Counted from the first letter of the stretch, positions 1-9,113 are shown. The stretch: DNA of 35,216 nt from CAZSWS01 sp964610765 (GCA_964610765.1 CAZSWS010000022.1:1-35216), one strand, 5' to 3'. The notes: a model not told the origin generated them from the sequence alone. Made by a program: numbers and translations.

Positions 1-34
1 GCTTAGCTGTACAAACAATTCAATAGAAAGTGTA

Positions 35-589
35 TTATCTGGAAGCAAAATAAGTTGTTCCGGCAGCAATTTGTTTGAATGCCATTAATCCGGCTTGGCT
101 TAGTTCAACGCTGATTTCTTTTCCATCAGGTAGATACATAACCACTTCTTCGCTAGATGTAAACTTGAATAATTTAGCTGTTTCACCTGCATAATCATAG
201 CTCCAAGTTTGTTCGGCTTCGTCGAAATTAAGGTCTAATGCATAGATTTCGCCTTCTTTTTGAATATGATAACCGTTTGCTTTTGTTTCAATTGCGTAAA
301 CACCATCTTCAGTTTCAATTTTTTTGACGTTACCTACGTCAGCTACGGGGTTACTGCCACTCCAGAATTCGATGGAGTTTGTAACTAAAATGTCTGCTAA
401 GAACGCAATAGGATATACCGGAACGATATTGAATGCAATAAATACCAATTCGTTTACAAATTTGGTATCAATGTTCTTGTTCCAGTCTAGTAGTTTGTTA
501 AACAAACCAAATGACCCAATGCAAGAAGAAAATAAAAGTGAGCTAGCTAAAAGCCCTGCAATCATTAGTTTAAAAGATTTTCTTTTCAT
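35..589 (-). CDS. DUF3332-like lipoprotein
   Basis: This 184-residue protein has an N-terminal basic and hydrophobic signal ending in a lipobox (LLFSSC, lipid Cys23). A hydrophobic segment around residues 45-72 (rich in V, F, I, P) follows, then a mostly beta, soluble C-terminal half. The arrangement resembles DUF3332 proteins, which are small lipoproteins of unknown function in Bacteroidota and some Proteobacteria; I assign the family from overall look only. The residues after Cys23 (IGSFG) are not acidic, so surface export is not indicated and a periplasm-facing location is more likely. The ATG at 589 is preceded by an A/T-rich leader. It is transcribed away from lpdA and appears to be a single-gene unit. 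Confidence 0.75.
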   Translation of the reverse strand: MKRKSFKLMIAGLLASSLLFSSCIGSFGLFNKLLDWNKNIDTKFVNELVFIAFNIVPVYPIAFLADILVTNSIEFWSGSNPVADVGNVKKIETEDGVYAIETKANGYHIQKEGEIYALDLNFDEAEQTWSYDYAGETAKLFKFTSSEEVVMYLPDGKEISVELSQAGLMAFKQIAAGTTYFASR

Positions 590-894
590 ACTCTAATTAT
601 TTTACTTGTTAGTACTTTGGTCATGGTAGCTGCATGGCAACTCTTTTGACCTTTATTGATAATAATAGTTTCACTCAAAGCTAGTAGGTTTTTGATAAAC
701 AACTGTTTATTTGTAGATGAAAAAACAAACTTTGCTTTCTTTTTGTGTGAATTTTTGCATTCTTTTAAGCCAAAGATAAATATATTTTTAAAAGGACGAG
801 CATGTAGAAAAGAAAGTGTCATAGATAGCATCAATAAATACGTGTGAAGGCTTGATATAAATTGTATATTTGTACAAAAATAAATCGAATAACT
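590..894. other. Divergent intergenic region between the DUF3332-like gene and lpdA
   Basis: I see no convincing gene in these 305 bases. Candidate minus-strand -7 elements (TAnnTTTG) read at 778-771 (TATCTTTG) and 683-676 (TAGCTTTG). A 16-bp palindrome, ATAAACA-AC-TGTTTAT, lies at 695-710 close to the second one and could be an operator. The lpdA promoter is at the right end. Short overlapping ORFs on both strands look like chance. Confidence 0.5.
865..872 (+). promoter_or_regulatory. Bacteroidota -7 element for lpdA-ribD
   Basis: TATATTTG matches the Bacteroidota -7 consensus TAnnTTTG. It lies 22 bases before the chosen lpdA ATG, so the 5' leader would be short. No clean TTTG -33 element is present; GTGTG near 842-846 is the nearest match. 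Because this element overlaps an in-frame upstream TTG at 862, it argues against starting translation there. Confidence 0.6.
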
Positions 895-2244
895 ATGAAA
901 TACGATGTAGCAATAATCGGTGGTGGACCGGCCGGGTATAATGCAGCAGGAATGGCTGCGGAAAATGGTTTACGTGTGGTGTTGTTTGAAAAGTCTGCTA
1001 TTGGCGGTGTATGTTTGAATGAAGGTTGCATTCCGACCAAAACACTTTTATATTCAGCCAAAATTTTAGACCAGATGAAGTCTTCGGCTAAATATGGAAT
1101 TAAGATAGAAGGAGCAGCTACGGCAGATTTGGGACGAATCATTGGTCGAAAAAATAAGACAGTACGAAAACTTACCATTGGTGTTAGAAATGGATTGACC
1201 GACCGGGGTGTTCAGCTGGTTATGGGTGAAGCTCAAATTGAAAAAGAAACGACTGATGGTTTTCTTATCTCTTCTGGAGGAGAAGAATATCAATCGGATA
1301 ACGTTTTGCTCTGTACCGGATCAGAAACGATAATCCCTCCTATAAAAGGAATAAATGAATTGGACTACTGGACTTCGAAAGAGGCACTTGAGTCGAAAGA
1401 GCTTCCGGCTAGTCTGGTTGTTATTGGAGGAGGTGTGATTGGTATTGAATTTGCTTCTTTTTTCAACAGCATGGGGGTGAAGGTAACCGTTGTTGAGATG
1501 ATGCCTGAAATTTTAGGAGTCATGGATAAAGAAACGTCGGTAATGCTTCGCAGTGAATATGAAAAAAGAGGAGTGACTTTTTATTTAAATACCAAAGTAA
1601 CTGCTGTATCTGAAGGTAAAGTGGAAGTTGAAAAAGACGGCGAAACGATTGAACTGGAAGCTGAGCGCGTATTGTTGAGTGTGGGTAGACGTCCGGTGCT
1701 CAATGGATTTGGCTTGGAGAATTTATCGTTAGAAAGATTTAGGAACGGATTGCATGTGAATGAGCAAATGCAAACGTCTAACCCTCATATATTTGCCTGT
1801 GGTGATATTACCGGCTTTTCACTGTTAGCTCACACAGCTGTTCGCGAAGGAGAAGTAGCGGTTAATACTATTTTAGGTAAAAAAGATGCGATGAGCTATC
1901 GGGCTATACCTTCTGTGGTGTATACGAATCCGGAAATAGCCGGTGTCGGAAAGACTGAAGAAGAATTGTCTGCGGCGGGAGTTCCTTTTGAAGTAAAAAA
2001 ACTGCCAATGGCTTTTTCCGGTCGATTTGTTGCTGAAAATGAAGGAGTCAATGGACTTTGTAAACTGATTATAGATGCAGGAAAGCGGGTGATTGGTTGT
2101 CACATGCTGGGTAATCCTTGCTCGGAAATAGTAGTTACTGCCGGGCTTGCCATTGAACGACAGCTGACCGTTGAGGATTTTGCAAAGACTGTATTTCCAC
2201 ATCCTACTGTAGGTGAAATAATCCATGAATGCCTGAACAGTTGA
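895..2244 (+). CDS. lpdA: Dihydrolipoyl dehydrogenase (E3)
   Basis: This 449-residue FAD flavoprotein reoxidises protein-bound dihydrolipoamide, passing electrons to NAD+ for 2-oxo-acid dehydrogenase complexes or the glycine cleavage system. An N-terminal FAD dinucleotide-binding motif (GGGPAG, residues 9-14) is followed by the redox-active disulfide GGVCLNEGCIPTK (Cys40 and Cys45). A second Rossmann motif (GGGVIGIE) binds NAD, and a CGDITG segment binds FAD. The C-terminal dimerisation domain carries the catalytic HPT...E pair (His436, Glu441). Length and residues are complete for the family. I chose the ATG at 895 over an in-frame TTG at 862, which lies in the promoter. ribD starts 7 bases after the stop, so the two are probably co-transcribed. 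No E2 or lipoate genes are nearby, so the partner complex is unknown. Confidence 0.95.
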   Translation: MKYDVAIIGGGPAGYNAAGMAAENGLRVVLFEKSAIGGVCLNEGCIPTKTLLYSAKILDQMKSSAKYGIKIEGAATADLGRIIGRKNKTVRKLTIGVRNGLTDRGVQLVMGEAQIEKETTDGFLISSGGEEYQSDNVLLCTGSETIIPPIKGINELDYWTSKEALESKELPASLVVIGGGVIGIEFASFFNSMGVKVTVVEMMPEILGVMDKETSVMLRSEYEKRGVTFYLNTKVTAVSEGKVEVEKDGETIELEAERVLLSVGRRPVLNGFGLENLSLERFRNGLHVNEQMQTSNPHIFACGDITGFSLLAHTAVREGEVAVNTILGKKDAMSYRAIPSVVYTNPEIAGVGKTEEELSAAGVPFEVKKLPMAFSGRFVAENEGVNGLCKLIIDAGKRVIGCHMLGNPCSEIVVTAGLAIERQLTVEDFAKTVFPHPTVGEIIHECLNS

Positions 2245-2251
2245 TTGTAGC

Positions 2252-3304
2252 ATGACCGAAGATATTCGTTATATGACCCGCTGTTTGCAGCTCGCTGCCA
2301 ATGGGCGTGGACATGTTTCTCCCAATCCAATGGTTGGATCGGTTGTCGTTTATGATGGTCGTATCATCGGCGAAGGATTTCATGCTTACTATGGAGGAAA
2401 CCATGCGGAAGTACAGGCTATTCAATCGGTGAAAGAGCCGGCATTGCTGAAAAAGTCCACACTCTATGTAAATCTAGAGCCTTGCTCTCATTATGGAAAG
2501 ACACCCCCTTGTGCGGAGTTGATTATTCAGAAGCAAATTCCACATGTGGTGATAGCCGCCCTGGATCCTTTCCCTGAAGTGTCAGGTAGGGGGGCGAATA
2601 GGTTGACAGAAGCCGGTGTGAAGGTAGATGTTGGTGTGTTGGAGAAAGAAGCGCAGGAGTTGAATAGTGCTTTTTATCGGGCTCAATGGAGCAACCGTCC
2701 TTATATAACTTTGAAGTGGGCACAGAGTATGGATGGTTATATAGACCGGACTCGTGACACTGCGCATATAGCTCCCATTGTTTTTTCTACCCATCAAACA
2801 CGTAGGCTGGTACATAAATTGCGCGCTGAATCAGATGCGATATTGGTCGGGACTGATACTTATTTGCTGGATCGACCTTCATTAAATGTGCGTTACTGGG
2901 CAGGAAAATCACCTCAAAGGGTTGTGATTGATAGAAACCTTCGTATTCCGGAGAACTTGTTTGTCAATCAGGCTGATAATCCGATATGGGTGTATTCACA
3001 AAAAAACAAGCGAAGCACTGCCGATGTACGGTATATTGATTTGGCTGAAGAGCAAGATTTCTTGCGCGCCATGTTGTGCGATTTGAAATCAAAAGGTATT
3101 CAATCTTTACTGATTGAAGGTGGCAGTAAACTTCAGCAATCGTTTATTGACTTGCAATTGTGGGACAGGGTTCGAGTAGAAACTAGTCCGTTTCAATTGT
3201 TTTCCGGAATAAAAGCTCCTTTGATGGATTATAAAACTAACCTCTCAGTGGAAAAGAAATTTTATGAAAAGAACTTCATAACGACTTATTTACATACAAG
3301 TTAG
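2252..3304 (+). CDS. ribD: Bifunctional riboflavin biosynthesis deaminase/reductase RibD
   Basis: RibD performs two successive steps of riboflavin synthesis: deamination of the diaminopyrimidinone ribosyl-phosphate, then NADPH-dependent reduction of the ribosyl side chain. The N-terminal cytidine-deaminase-like domain has the zinc and catalytic residues His51-Ala-Glu53 and PCSHYGKTPPC (Cys78, Cys87). The C-terminal reductase domain (about residues 148-350) opens with the typical RPYITLKWAQSMDGYI and contains a late LLIEGGSKL motif. At 350 residues it is full length. It directly follows lpdA, although the functional link is not obvious beyond flavin supply for an FAD enzyme. No other rib genes are in the window. 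Confidence 0.95.
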   Translation: MTEDIRYMTRCLQLAANGRGHVSPNPMVGSVVVYDGRIIGEGFHAYYGGNHAEVQAIQSVKEPALLKKSTLYVNLEPCSHYGKTPPCAELIIQKQIPHVVIAALDPFPEVSGRGANRLTEAGVKVDVGVLEKEAQELNSAFYRAQWSNRPYITLKWAQSMDGYIDRTRDTAHIAPIVFSTHQTRRLVHKLRAESDAILVGTDTYLLDRPSLNVRYWAGKSPQRVVIDRNLRIPENLFVNQADNPIWVYSQKNKRSTADVRYIDLAEEQDFLRAMLCDLKSKGIQSLLIEGGSKLQQSFIDLQLWDRVRVETSPFQLFSGIKAPLMDYKTNLSVEKKFYEKNFITTYLHTS

Positions 3305-3392
3305 CTCGTTCTTTTTGGTGCTGTGTAAGTCTGAATAGGCTCTAAAAATCTATAATTATTAAACAGAATGCGTTTTAACGAGAAAATGTTTT

Positions 3393-3400
3393 TATTTTTG
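3393..3400 (+). promoter_or_regulatory. Candidate -7 element for the DUF6242-like gene
   Basis: TATTTTTG fits TAnnTTTG and lies 33 bases before the ATG at 3434. A TTTT at 3373-3376 is too close (16 bases) for a good -33 element, so support is moderate. Confidence 0.45.
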
Positions 3401-3433
3401 TGACCGCATATTGTAGATAAATTCAAGAATTGA

Positions 3434-4816
3434 ATGAAAAATAAATGGCTTTTCTTTTTAACCGGATGCTTTATATTATGTCTGTCGTCTTGTCTGTCAG
3501 ACAATGATTATGAATATGAATATGAAGTTCGAAACTGTCAGATTAAAAGTATTACAGTAGAGAATAAAGACTCTGTTCCGGAAGTTTCCAATATGAGATT
3601 TACGATTGACCAGGTAAATGGATATATTTATAATATAGACTCATTGCCTTACAATACATCGCTACGTCATAAGCTAGTAACTTCCGTTGAGGTTGTTAAC
3701 CCCAGCATCATTGCCTCTATCAATGCATTTCCGGAAGCATCTGAAGACACTATCAAAATTGGGAAAGAAGAAAAAGACTCTATCGATTTCTCTAAACCTG
3801 TGCGAATTGTTGTAGAATCTGTTGATGGAGCAACAAAGAAGCAATACCGTGTGTGGATTAATGTGCATCAGGTAAATCCCGAGCTTCTTCCATGGAAAAA
3901 GCAAAAAACATCCATGAAGCAAGTATTTGAAGAGCAAAAAGCATTTTATGTTCCTGGAGATGCTTACTATGTTTTTGGTCTAAATGTGCATACGTCCGGA
4001 TATTCAGTAAGTATTTCGAGCGATTTAAACTTGACAGAATGGAAGGCTGTCCCCTTGAATGGGTTACCTGCTAGCGGTTTGAAGCTTAATCAAATGGCTC
4101 GTATGGGAAGTCAGTTTTATTTGATTGATGATGCCGGATCGTTGTATGTGTCGGCGGATGGAATAAACTGGAATGAAAAGACCTTGTCAGTTTCAGTGAC
4201 CTCATTGATGGGTGTGCTGAAATCGTCTGTGAATCAGCCGGTAGAAAAACTATCGATGGTGGTGAAAGATGAACAGGGTAATAATTTGTTTGCTACATGG
4301 AGTGAAACAGATATATTGGCTGTATCTGATGATAAACAAGAAGTTCCCGTTACATTCCCGGTGAACGATTTCGCTTCAGCCGGATATAACTCTATGCATC
4401 ATGAACGACTGATTGCAGGTTGTGGAGTAGACCGTGAAGGCAATATTCAGAATGCGATGTGGGTTACTATTGACGGATTATCATGGGTAGTGGCTACAAA
4501 TAAATCACACGAGTTTTTATCACTTCGCGGTGCATCTATGGCATATTATGATAATATGTTCTACCTGGTGGGAGGGATAAAAGGTGATAAGCCAACTAGC
4601 GATATCTATGTATCAAAAGATAAAGGTATAAACTGGACGAAGGTAGACGAATTAAAAGAGCTGCCTGAGGACTTTGAAAGTAGAGCATACGCCACGTTAA
4701 TCGTGGATGAGAATAACTATATGATGATTTTCGGAGGAAAAGCATCAGCTGTGAGCAATCATGCGGATGAAGTATGGAAAGGACGAATTAATCGGTTAGG
4801 TTTCAAAAAACAGTAG
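3434..4816 (+). CDS. DUF6242-like kelch/BNR-type lipoprotein
   Basis: This is a 460-residue lipoprotein with lipobox CLSSC (Cys20), followed by an acidic stretch (LSDNDYEYEYE) that resembles the Bacteroidota surface-export signal. Residues about 35-140 form a beta domain of the cadherin-like/DUF5018 type (ending KKQYRVWINV). Residues about 150-460 contain repeated blades with motifs such as LYVSADGINW, WVTIDGLSW and IYVSKDKGINW. The SxDGxxW pattern recalls Asp-box/BNR or kelch propellers. I recognise it as similar to DUF6242 proteins often found next to the DUF6089-uppS-bamA cluster in Bacteroidales; function is unknown. A likely intrinsic terminator follows it, so it may be a separate transcript from the next genes. 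Confidence 0.75.
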   Translation: MKNKWLFFLTGCFILCLSSCLSDNDYEYEYEVRNCQIKSITVENKDSVPEVSNMRFTIDQVNGYIYNIDSLPYNTSLRHKLVTSVEVVNPSIIASINAFPEASEDTIKIGKEEKDSIDFSKPVRIVVESVDGATKKQYRVWINVHQVNPELLPWKKQKTSMKQVFEEQKAFYVPGDAYYVFGLNVHTSGYSVSISSDLNLTEWKAVPLNGLPASGLKLNQMARMGSQFYLIDDAGSLYVSADGINWNEKTLSVSVTSLMGVLKSSVNQPVEKLSMVVKDEQGNNLFATWSETDILAVSDDKQEVPVTFPVNDFASAGYNSMHHERLIAGCGVDREGNIQNAMWVTIDGLSWVVATNKSHEFLSLRGASMAYYDNMFYLVGGIKGDKPTSDIYVSKDKGINWTKVDELKELPEDFESRAYATLIVDENNYMMIFGGKASAVSNHADEVWKGRINRLGFKKQ

Positions 4817-4828
4817 AACGTTTACTTG

Positions 4829-4855
4829 GCGGCATATACTTTTATGCTGCTTTTT
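4829..4855 (+). terminator. Intrinsic terminator after the DUF6242-like gene
   Basis: An 8-bp stem (GCGGCATA with TATGCTGC, one G-U pair) and a 6-base loop are followed directly by five T residues. It lies between the DUF6242-like and DUF6089-like genes, so it could limit read-through into uppS-bamA. Confidence 0.6.
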
Positions 4856-4872
4856 CCGTTTAGAAGAAAAGG

Positions 4873-5598
4873 ATGAATCAAATGCATAAGCGTCTAACTT
4901 TTTTTCATAAGCTGTTTTTAGGAATCTTCTTTTTAATTAATCTAACCTACTCCGGTTTAGCTCAAGAATACACATTTGAAATTGGAGGAATGGCTGGGAG
5001 CTCATTTTATATGGGTGATTTGAATAAAACGGTACCGTTTAAAAATATCCGACCAGCTGTGGGTGCAATGTTTAGATATAATGCGAACTTTCGCATGGCT
5101 ATGAAAGCGAACGTGACATGGGGCATGATTTCCGGCACAACGGAAGGATTGAAAAATGCTTTTCCCCAGGCAACGAAAGCTTCTTTTGAACGACACTTGC
5201 TAGATGTTTCTGGTCAGTTTGAGTTTAATTTTCTGCCTTATAGTGATTTGTTTGCTTATAAAAACACGAGCCGATTTACACCTTATATATTTATAGGTGG
5301 AGGGTTGACCTATGCGCCCGGTGACACGAAAGACGCATTGGGCATCCATATACCTTTAGGCGTAGGAGTCAAATATAAATTGAAAAATCGCTTAAATATA
5401 GGTTGTGAATTCTCTATGCGTAAACTGTTTATTGATGATTTGGATGTAACCAATGAGGGAAATAAATGGCTGAACGATCCTTATCAAATGAAAGGCAGTG
5501 TGTTTAAAAATAAAGATTGGTATTCTTTTTTTGTTTGTTGGATAACCTGGGATTTTGGTTCCAGAAACAAAAAATGTAATCATATTGATAATTATTAA
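4873..5598 (+). CDS. DUF6089-like outer-membrane beta-barrel protein
   Basis: This 241-residue protein has an N-terminal signal peptide, cleaved after about residue 30 (SGLAQEYTFEIGG). The rest is a run of alternating beta strands ending in an aromatic-rich strand (YSFFVCWITWDFG). A start EIGGMAGSSFYMGDLN is typical of the DUF6089/porin-like barrels found beside uppS in Bacteroidales. The role is not established; location next to uppS and bamA suggests an envelope function. A purine-rich sequence (AGAAGAAAAGG) precedes the ATG. The uppS ATG follows 12 bases after its stop. Confidence 0.8.
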   Translation: MNQMHKRLTFFHKLFLGIFFLINLTYSGLAQEYTFEIGGMAGSSFYMGDLNKTVPFKNIRPAVGAMFRYNANFRMAMKANVTWGMISGTTEGLKNAFPQATKASFERHLLDVSGQFEFNFLPYSDLFAYKNTSRFTPYIFIGGGLTYAPGDTKDALGIHIPLGVGVKYKLKNRLNIGCEFSMRKLFIDDLDVTNEGNKWLNDPYQMKGSVFKNKDWYSFFVCWITWDFGSRNKKCNHIDNY

Positions 5599-5610
5599 TT
5601 CAGACAAAGG

Positions 5611-6354
5611 ATGTCTTTGATTGATGAACTAGATAAATCTCGATTACCATCCCATATAGCAATCATAATGGATGGAAATGGACGCTGGGCAAAAATGCGC
5701 GGTTTGGAACGGTTTATGGGACATCAAGAAGGGGTTGTTTCTGTTCGTAAAATAACAGAGGCGGCAGGAAGTTTGGGAATTGATTATTTGACAGTATATA
5801 CTTTTTCAGCAGAAAACTGGAATCGTCCGGAAGAAGAAGTTCGTTCCTTAATGGAGTTAATGGTTTATGCCATTCATAAGGAAACACCGGATTTGATGAA
5901 AAATAATGTTTGCCTGAAGGCTATTGGCGATTTAGGTCGCCTACCTGAAAAGGCACAGCATACATTGCAGGCATGCATAAAGGAAACAGCTAATAATACA
6001 GGGTTGACCCTTGTTTTAGCACTGAGCTACTCTTCTCGCTGGGAATTGATAGAGGCAGCTAAAATGTATGCAAAAGAAGTATTGGAAGGTAAATCGTCAG
6101 CAGAAGTGTTGACTGAAGAGCAGTTTGTGGATTATTTACAAACCAATGATATTCCCGATCCTGACTTGTTGATTAGAACCGGTGGGGAGAAGCGGATAAG
6201 TAATTTTTTATTGTGGCAATTGTCCTATTCCGAGCTATATTTCACGGATGTGTATTGGCCGGATTTTAGAGAAGAAGAGTTATATGAAGCGATATTGTCT
6301 TATCAAAAGCGTGAACGTCGATTTGGAAAGACAAGTGAGCAAATAATATTATAA
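5611..6354 (+). CDS. uppS: Isoprenyl (undecaprenyl diphosphate) synthase
   Basis: This cis-prenyltransferase extends farnesyl diphosphate with isopentenyl diphosphate to make the C55 carrier for peptidoglycan and surface polysaccharides. The signature HIAIIMDGNGRWAKMRG contains the catalytic Asp21, and the substrate region TVYTFSAENWNRP follows. The C-terminal family signature DLLIRTGGEKRISNFLLWQ and SELYFTDVYWPDF are both complete. Length (247 residues) is normal. It sits tightly between the DUF6089-like gene and bamA (9 bases), which fits a cell-envelope operon. Confidence 0.96.
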   Translation: MSLIDELDKSRLPSHIAIIMDGNGRWAKMRGLERFMGHQEGVVSVRKITEAAGSLGIDYLTVYTFSAENWNRPEEEVRSLMELMVYAIHKETPDLMKNNVCLKAIGDLGRLPEKAQHTLQACIKETANNTGLTLVLALSYSSRWELIEAAKMYAKEVLEGKSSAEVLTEEQFVDYLQTNDIPDPDLLIRTGGEKRISNFLLWQLSYSELYFTDVYWPDFREEELYEAILSYQKRERRFGKTSEQIIL

Positions 6355-6363
6355 AATTGAATT

Positions 6364-9099
6364 ATGTACAGAAAAGTACTCTTGTGCGTTTTCTTTATTG
6401 GTAATATGTTATTCACTTTTGCACAAAGTGAAACAACGTCAACGACCGTTTTACCGGCTGATACAGCCCAGACTCCTACCATATCCTATGTTTATCCTCA
6501 GAAATGTAAGATAGCCGATATTAAAATTTTTGGTACGAAGAACTATGAAGACTTTGTACTGATTAATATATCCGGACTGGCTGTAGGAGATGAAATTATG
6601 GTGCCGGGAGAAGAAATATCAGATGCAGTCAATCGTTTTTGGAGAAACGGTTTGTTTTCAGATGTGAAAATATTGGCATCAAAGATAGAGGATAATCAAG
6701 TGTGGTTGGAAATTCATTTGACGCAACGCCCAAGGGTGTCTGAAGTGCTTATTACGGGAGTGAAAAAAGGAGAGAGGCAAGATATTGAAAACTCACTGGG
6801 TTTGCGTAAAGGCACGCAAATGACTCCTACGACTATTGACCGTGCGAAGCAATACATCAAAAAGTTTTTTGATGGAAAAGGATATAAGAATGTTGAAGTA
6901 AATATCAAAGAGACTCCTAGCTTAACCAGTGAAGAAGAAGTCGTCTTGCATATTGATATCAATAAAAACAGAAAAACCCGAATCAGTAATATTCATATTT
7001 CAGGAAATGAGAAACTTTCGGACTTTGAATTGAAGAAGTCAATGAAAAAGACGAATGAAGTCTTTAGTTTACCTAAGCGTTTCCGTACCAGTATACTCGA
7101 AATGTTTAGTACGAAAAAGTTTACTTCTGAAGAGTATGAAAATGATAAGGAAAACCTGCTAGCTAAGTACGGAGAAAAGGGCTACAGAGATGCTGAAATA
7201 TTGTCAGACACCGTATTGAACGTAAGCGACAAGCGCGTTGATATCTACTTAAATGTGGATGAAGGCGAGAAATATTTTATTAAAGACATTGAATTTGTTG
7301 GAAATACTAAATACCCGACCAGCTATCTAGGTGAGCTGTTGAATATGAAATCGGGTGATGTGTATAATCAAAAGAAATTGATGAATAGACTGCAGACGGA
7401 TGAAGATGCTGTGTCAAATGTCTATTATAACAATGGTTATTTGTTCTTCCATGCTGAGCCTGTTGAGGTGGAAGTTCAAAACGACTCGATATCGTTGGAG
7501 ATACGTATTCAGGAAGGGACGCAGGCGACAATCAACCGAGTGATTATCAATGGTAATGACCGTTTGTATGAAGATGTTGTACGTCGGGAACTTAGAACGA
7601 AACCGGGTATGCTGTTTAGTCGTGAAGACCTGATGCGTTCTATTCGTGAAATAGCGCAGATGGGGCACTTTGACCCGGAAAACATGAATCCGGAGCCTAG
7701 ACCTAACCCGGAATCCGGAACCGTTGATATCGCCTATAATTTAGTATCAAAAGCGAATGACCAGGTTGAGTTTTCTGCCGGTTGGGGACAAACAGGGGTT
7801 ATTGGACGTTTAAGTTTGAAGTTTACGAACTTCTCTATGAAAAATCTGTTCAACCCGAAAAGCTATAAGGGCATTTTGCCACAAGGAGAGGGACAAACCC
7901 TAACCCTTAGTGCACAAACTAACGGACGTTATTATCAAATGTATAGTGCTTCATTCCTAGACCCGTGGTTTGGTGGTAAAAGGCCGAATGTTTTATCAGT
8001 AAGTGCTTATTATTCAAAACAAACTGACGTAAGTAGCCGCTTCTTACGTAATATGTACGACAATGCTTCCTATATGGATCCTTATGGATATGGTTACGGC
8101 GGATATGGTGGCTACGGCGGTTATGGTAGTGGCTATTATGGCGGATATGGAGGCTACGGTGGTTATGGCGGTTATGGTGGTGGTGGATATGTCAACCAAG
8201 ACCTGGCTCTGAATCCGGATGTCTACATGCAAATTATCGGAGCATCTGTTGGATATGGGAAACGCTTGAACTGGCCGGATGACTATTTCGACTTTATGCT
8301 TTCTCTGAACTACCAGATGTATAAAATGAAAAACTGGGATTATTTCTTAGTGAGAAATGGTACAAGCCATAACTTAAACCTGGAGCTTTCTTTACAACGT
8401 AGTTCTATTGACAATCCTTTATATACCAGAAGTGGTTCGCAATTTGTATTCTCAGTAGCTGCTACTCCTCCTTATTCATTGTGGGATGGAAAAGACTATG
8501 AGCAATTAGAGAAAGACAGAGACGATAGTCGTTATCGTATGATTGAGTATCATAAATGGAAATTCAAAGCAAAAGTATTTGCCCCACTTGCTCCGCTACC
8601 TCATTATGGTGGACCTAAGCGAACACCGGTTCTGATGGCACGTGCTGAGTATGGGTTCTTAGGCTCTTACAATAACTTTAAGAAATCACCGTTTGAAACA
8701 TTTTATTTGGGTGGTGACGGAATGACCGGTTATGGACAGTACGCTCAAGAAACGATTGGTTTGAGAGGATATGATAACGGAGAGATTGCAGGTAATAACT
8801 ATAGCTTGTGGAATGCTTATGCATACACTCGTCTATCAATGGAATTGAGATATCCGTTTATTCTAGAGCCTTCTTCTACTATTTATGGGCTGGCTTTTAT
8901 TGAGGCGGGTAATGCCTGGGGTAGCGTGAAGAATTTTAATCCATTTGACTTGAAACGTTCAGCCGGTGTGGGAGTTCGTATTTTCTTACCGATGATTGGT
9001 TTGATGGGGATTGACTGGGCATATGGGTTTGACGTTCCCTATGGATCGGATAAACGAGGAGGTAGTCACTTCCACTTTATTATAGGACAAGAATTCTAA
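6364..9099 (+). CDS. bamA: Outer-membrane protein assembly factor BamA
   Basis: BamA inserts beta-barrel proteins into the outer membrane. This 911-residue protein has a signal peptide (cleaved near MLFTFAQ), then a series of POTRA domains to about residue 460. Seen starts include KIADIKIFGTKNYE, RVSEVLITGVKKG, RISNIHISGNEKL, IKDIEFVGNTKYP and INRVIINGNDRLYE. A C-terminal barrel (about 470-911) follows with the family motif GxRGYDNGEIAG near residues 802-813 and a terminal Phe (FHFIIGQEF). It is longer than Proteobacterial BamA, partly because of extra barrel loops. The oddest is a 36-residue segment (574-609) with 22 Gly, 13 Tyr and 1 Ser. The usual neighbouring ompH/skp genes do not follow; a terminator comes straight after. 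Confidence 0.95.
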   Translation: MYRKVLLCVFFIGNMLFTFAQSETTSTTVLPADTAQTPTISYVYPQKCKIADIKIFGTKNYEDFVLINISGLAVGDEIMVPGEEISDAVNRFWRNGLFSDVKILASKIEDNQVWLEIHLTQRPRVSEVLITGVKKGERQDIENSLGLRKGTQMTPTTIDRAKQYIKKFFDGKGYKNVEVNIKETPSLTSEEEVVLHIDINKNRKTRISNIHISGNEKLSDFELKKSMKKTNEVFSLPKRFRTSILEMFSTKKFTSEEYENDKENLLAKYGEKGYRDAEILSDTVLNVSDKRVDIYLNVDEGEKYFIKDIEFVGNTKYPTSYLGELLNMKSGDVYNQKKLMNRLQTDEDAVSNVYYNNGYLFFHAEPVEVEVQNDSISLEIRIQEGTQATINRVIINGNDRLYEDVVRRELRTKPGMLFSREDLMRSIREIAQMGHFDPENMNPEPRPNPESGTVDIAYNLVSKANDQVEFSAGWGQTGVIGRLSLKFTNFSMKNLFNPKSYKGILPQGEGQTLTLSAQTNGRYYQMYSASFLDPWFGGKRPNVLSVSAYYSKQTDVSSRFLRNMYDNASYMDPYGYGYGGYGGYGGYGSGYYGGYGGYGGYGGYGGGGYVNQDLALNPDVYMQIIGASVGYGKRLNWPDDYFDFMLSLNYQMYKMKNWDYFLVRNGTSHNLNLELSLQRSSIDNPLYTRSGSQFVFSVAATPPYSLWDGKDYEQLEKDRDDSRYRMIEYHKWKFKAKVFAPLAPLPHYGGPKRTPVLMARAEYGFLGSYNNFKKSPFETFYLGGDGMTGYGQYAQETIGLRGYDNGEIAGNNYSLWNAYAYTRLSMELRYPFILEPSSTIYGLAFIEAGNAWGSVKNFNPFDLKRSAGVGVRIFLPMIGLMGIDWAYGFDVPYGSDKRGGSHFHFIIGQEF
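8083..8190 (+). repeat. Gly-Tyr low-complexity tandem repeat inside bamA
   Basis: About a dozen imperfect copies of a six- to nine-base unit (GGNTAYGGN) encode YGG/YG repeats, residues 574-609 of BamA. Synonymous variation between units (TAT/TAC, GGA/GGC/GGT) argues that the amino-acid pattern is kept by selection rather than being a fresh slippage product. Confidence 0.9.
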
Positions 9100-9113
9100 C
9101 TATTTAGATAATT

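Noticed and set aside
586..847. Short frames on both strands in the first intergenic gap
   Set aside because: No homology, no start context, and they overlap each other; most likely chance in A/T-rich DNA.
862..894. TTG-started N-terminal extension of lpdA (11 extra residues)
   Set aside because: It overlaps the -7 promoter element and precedes the standard MKYDVAIIGGG start at 895.
1873..2253. 126-codon minus-strand frame over lpdA
   Set aside because: Antisense of a conserved gene; composition looks random.
8083..8190. Possible CRISPR-like or mobile repeat in bamA
   Set aside because: Units are short, in frame and contiguous with no spacers, so it is a coding low-complexity repeat.
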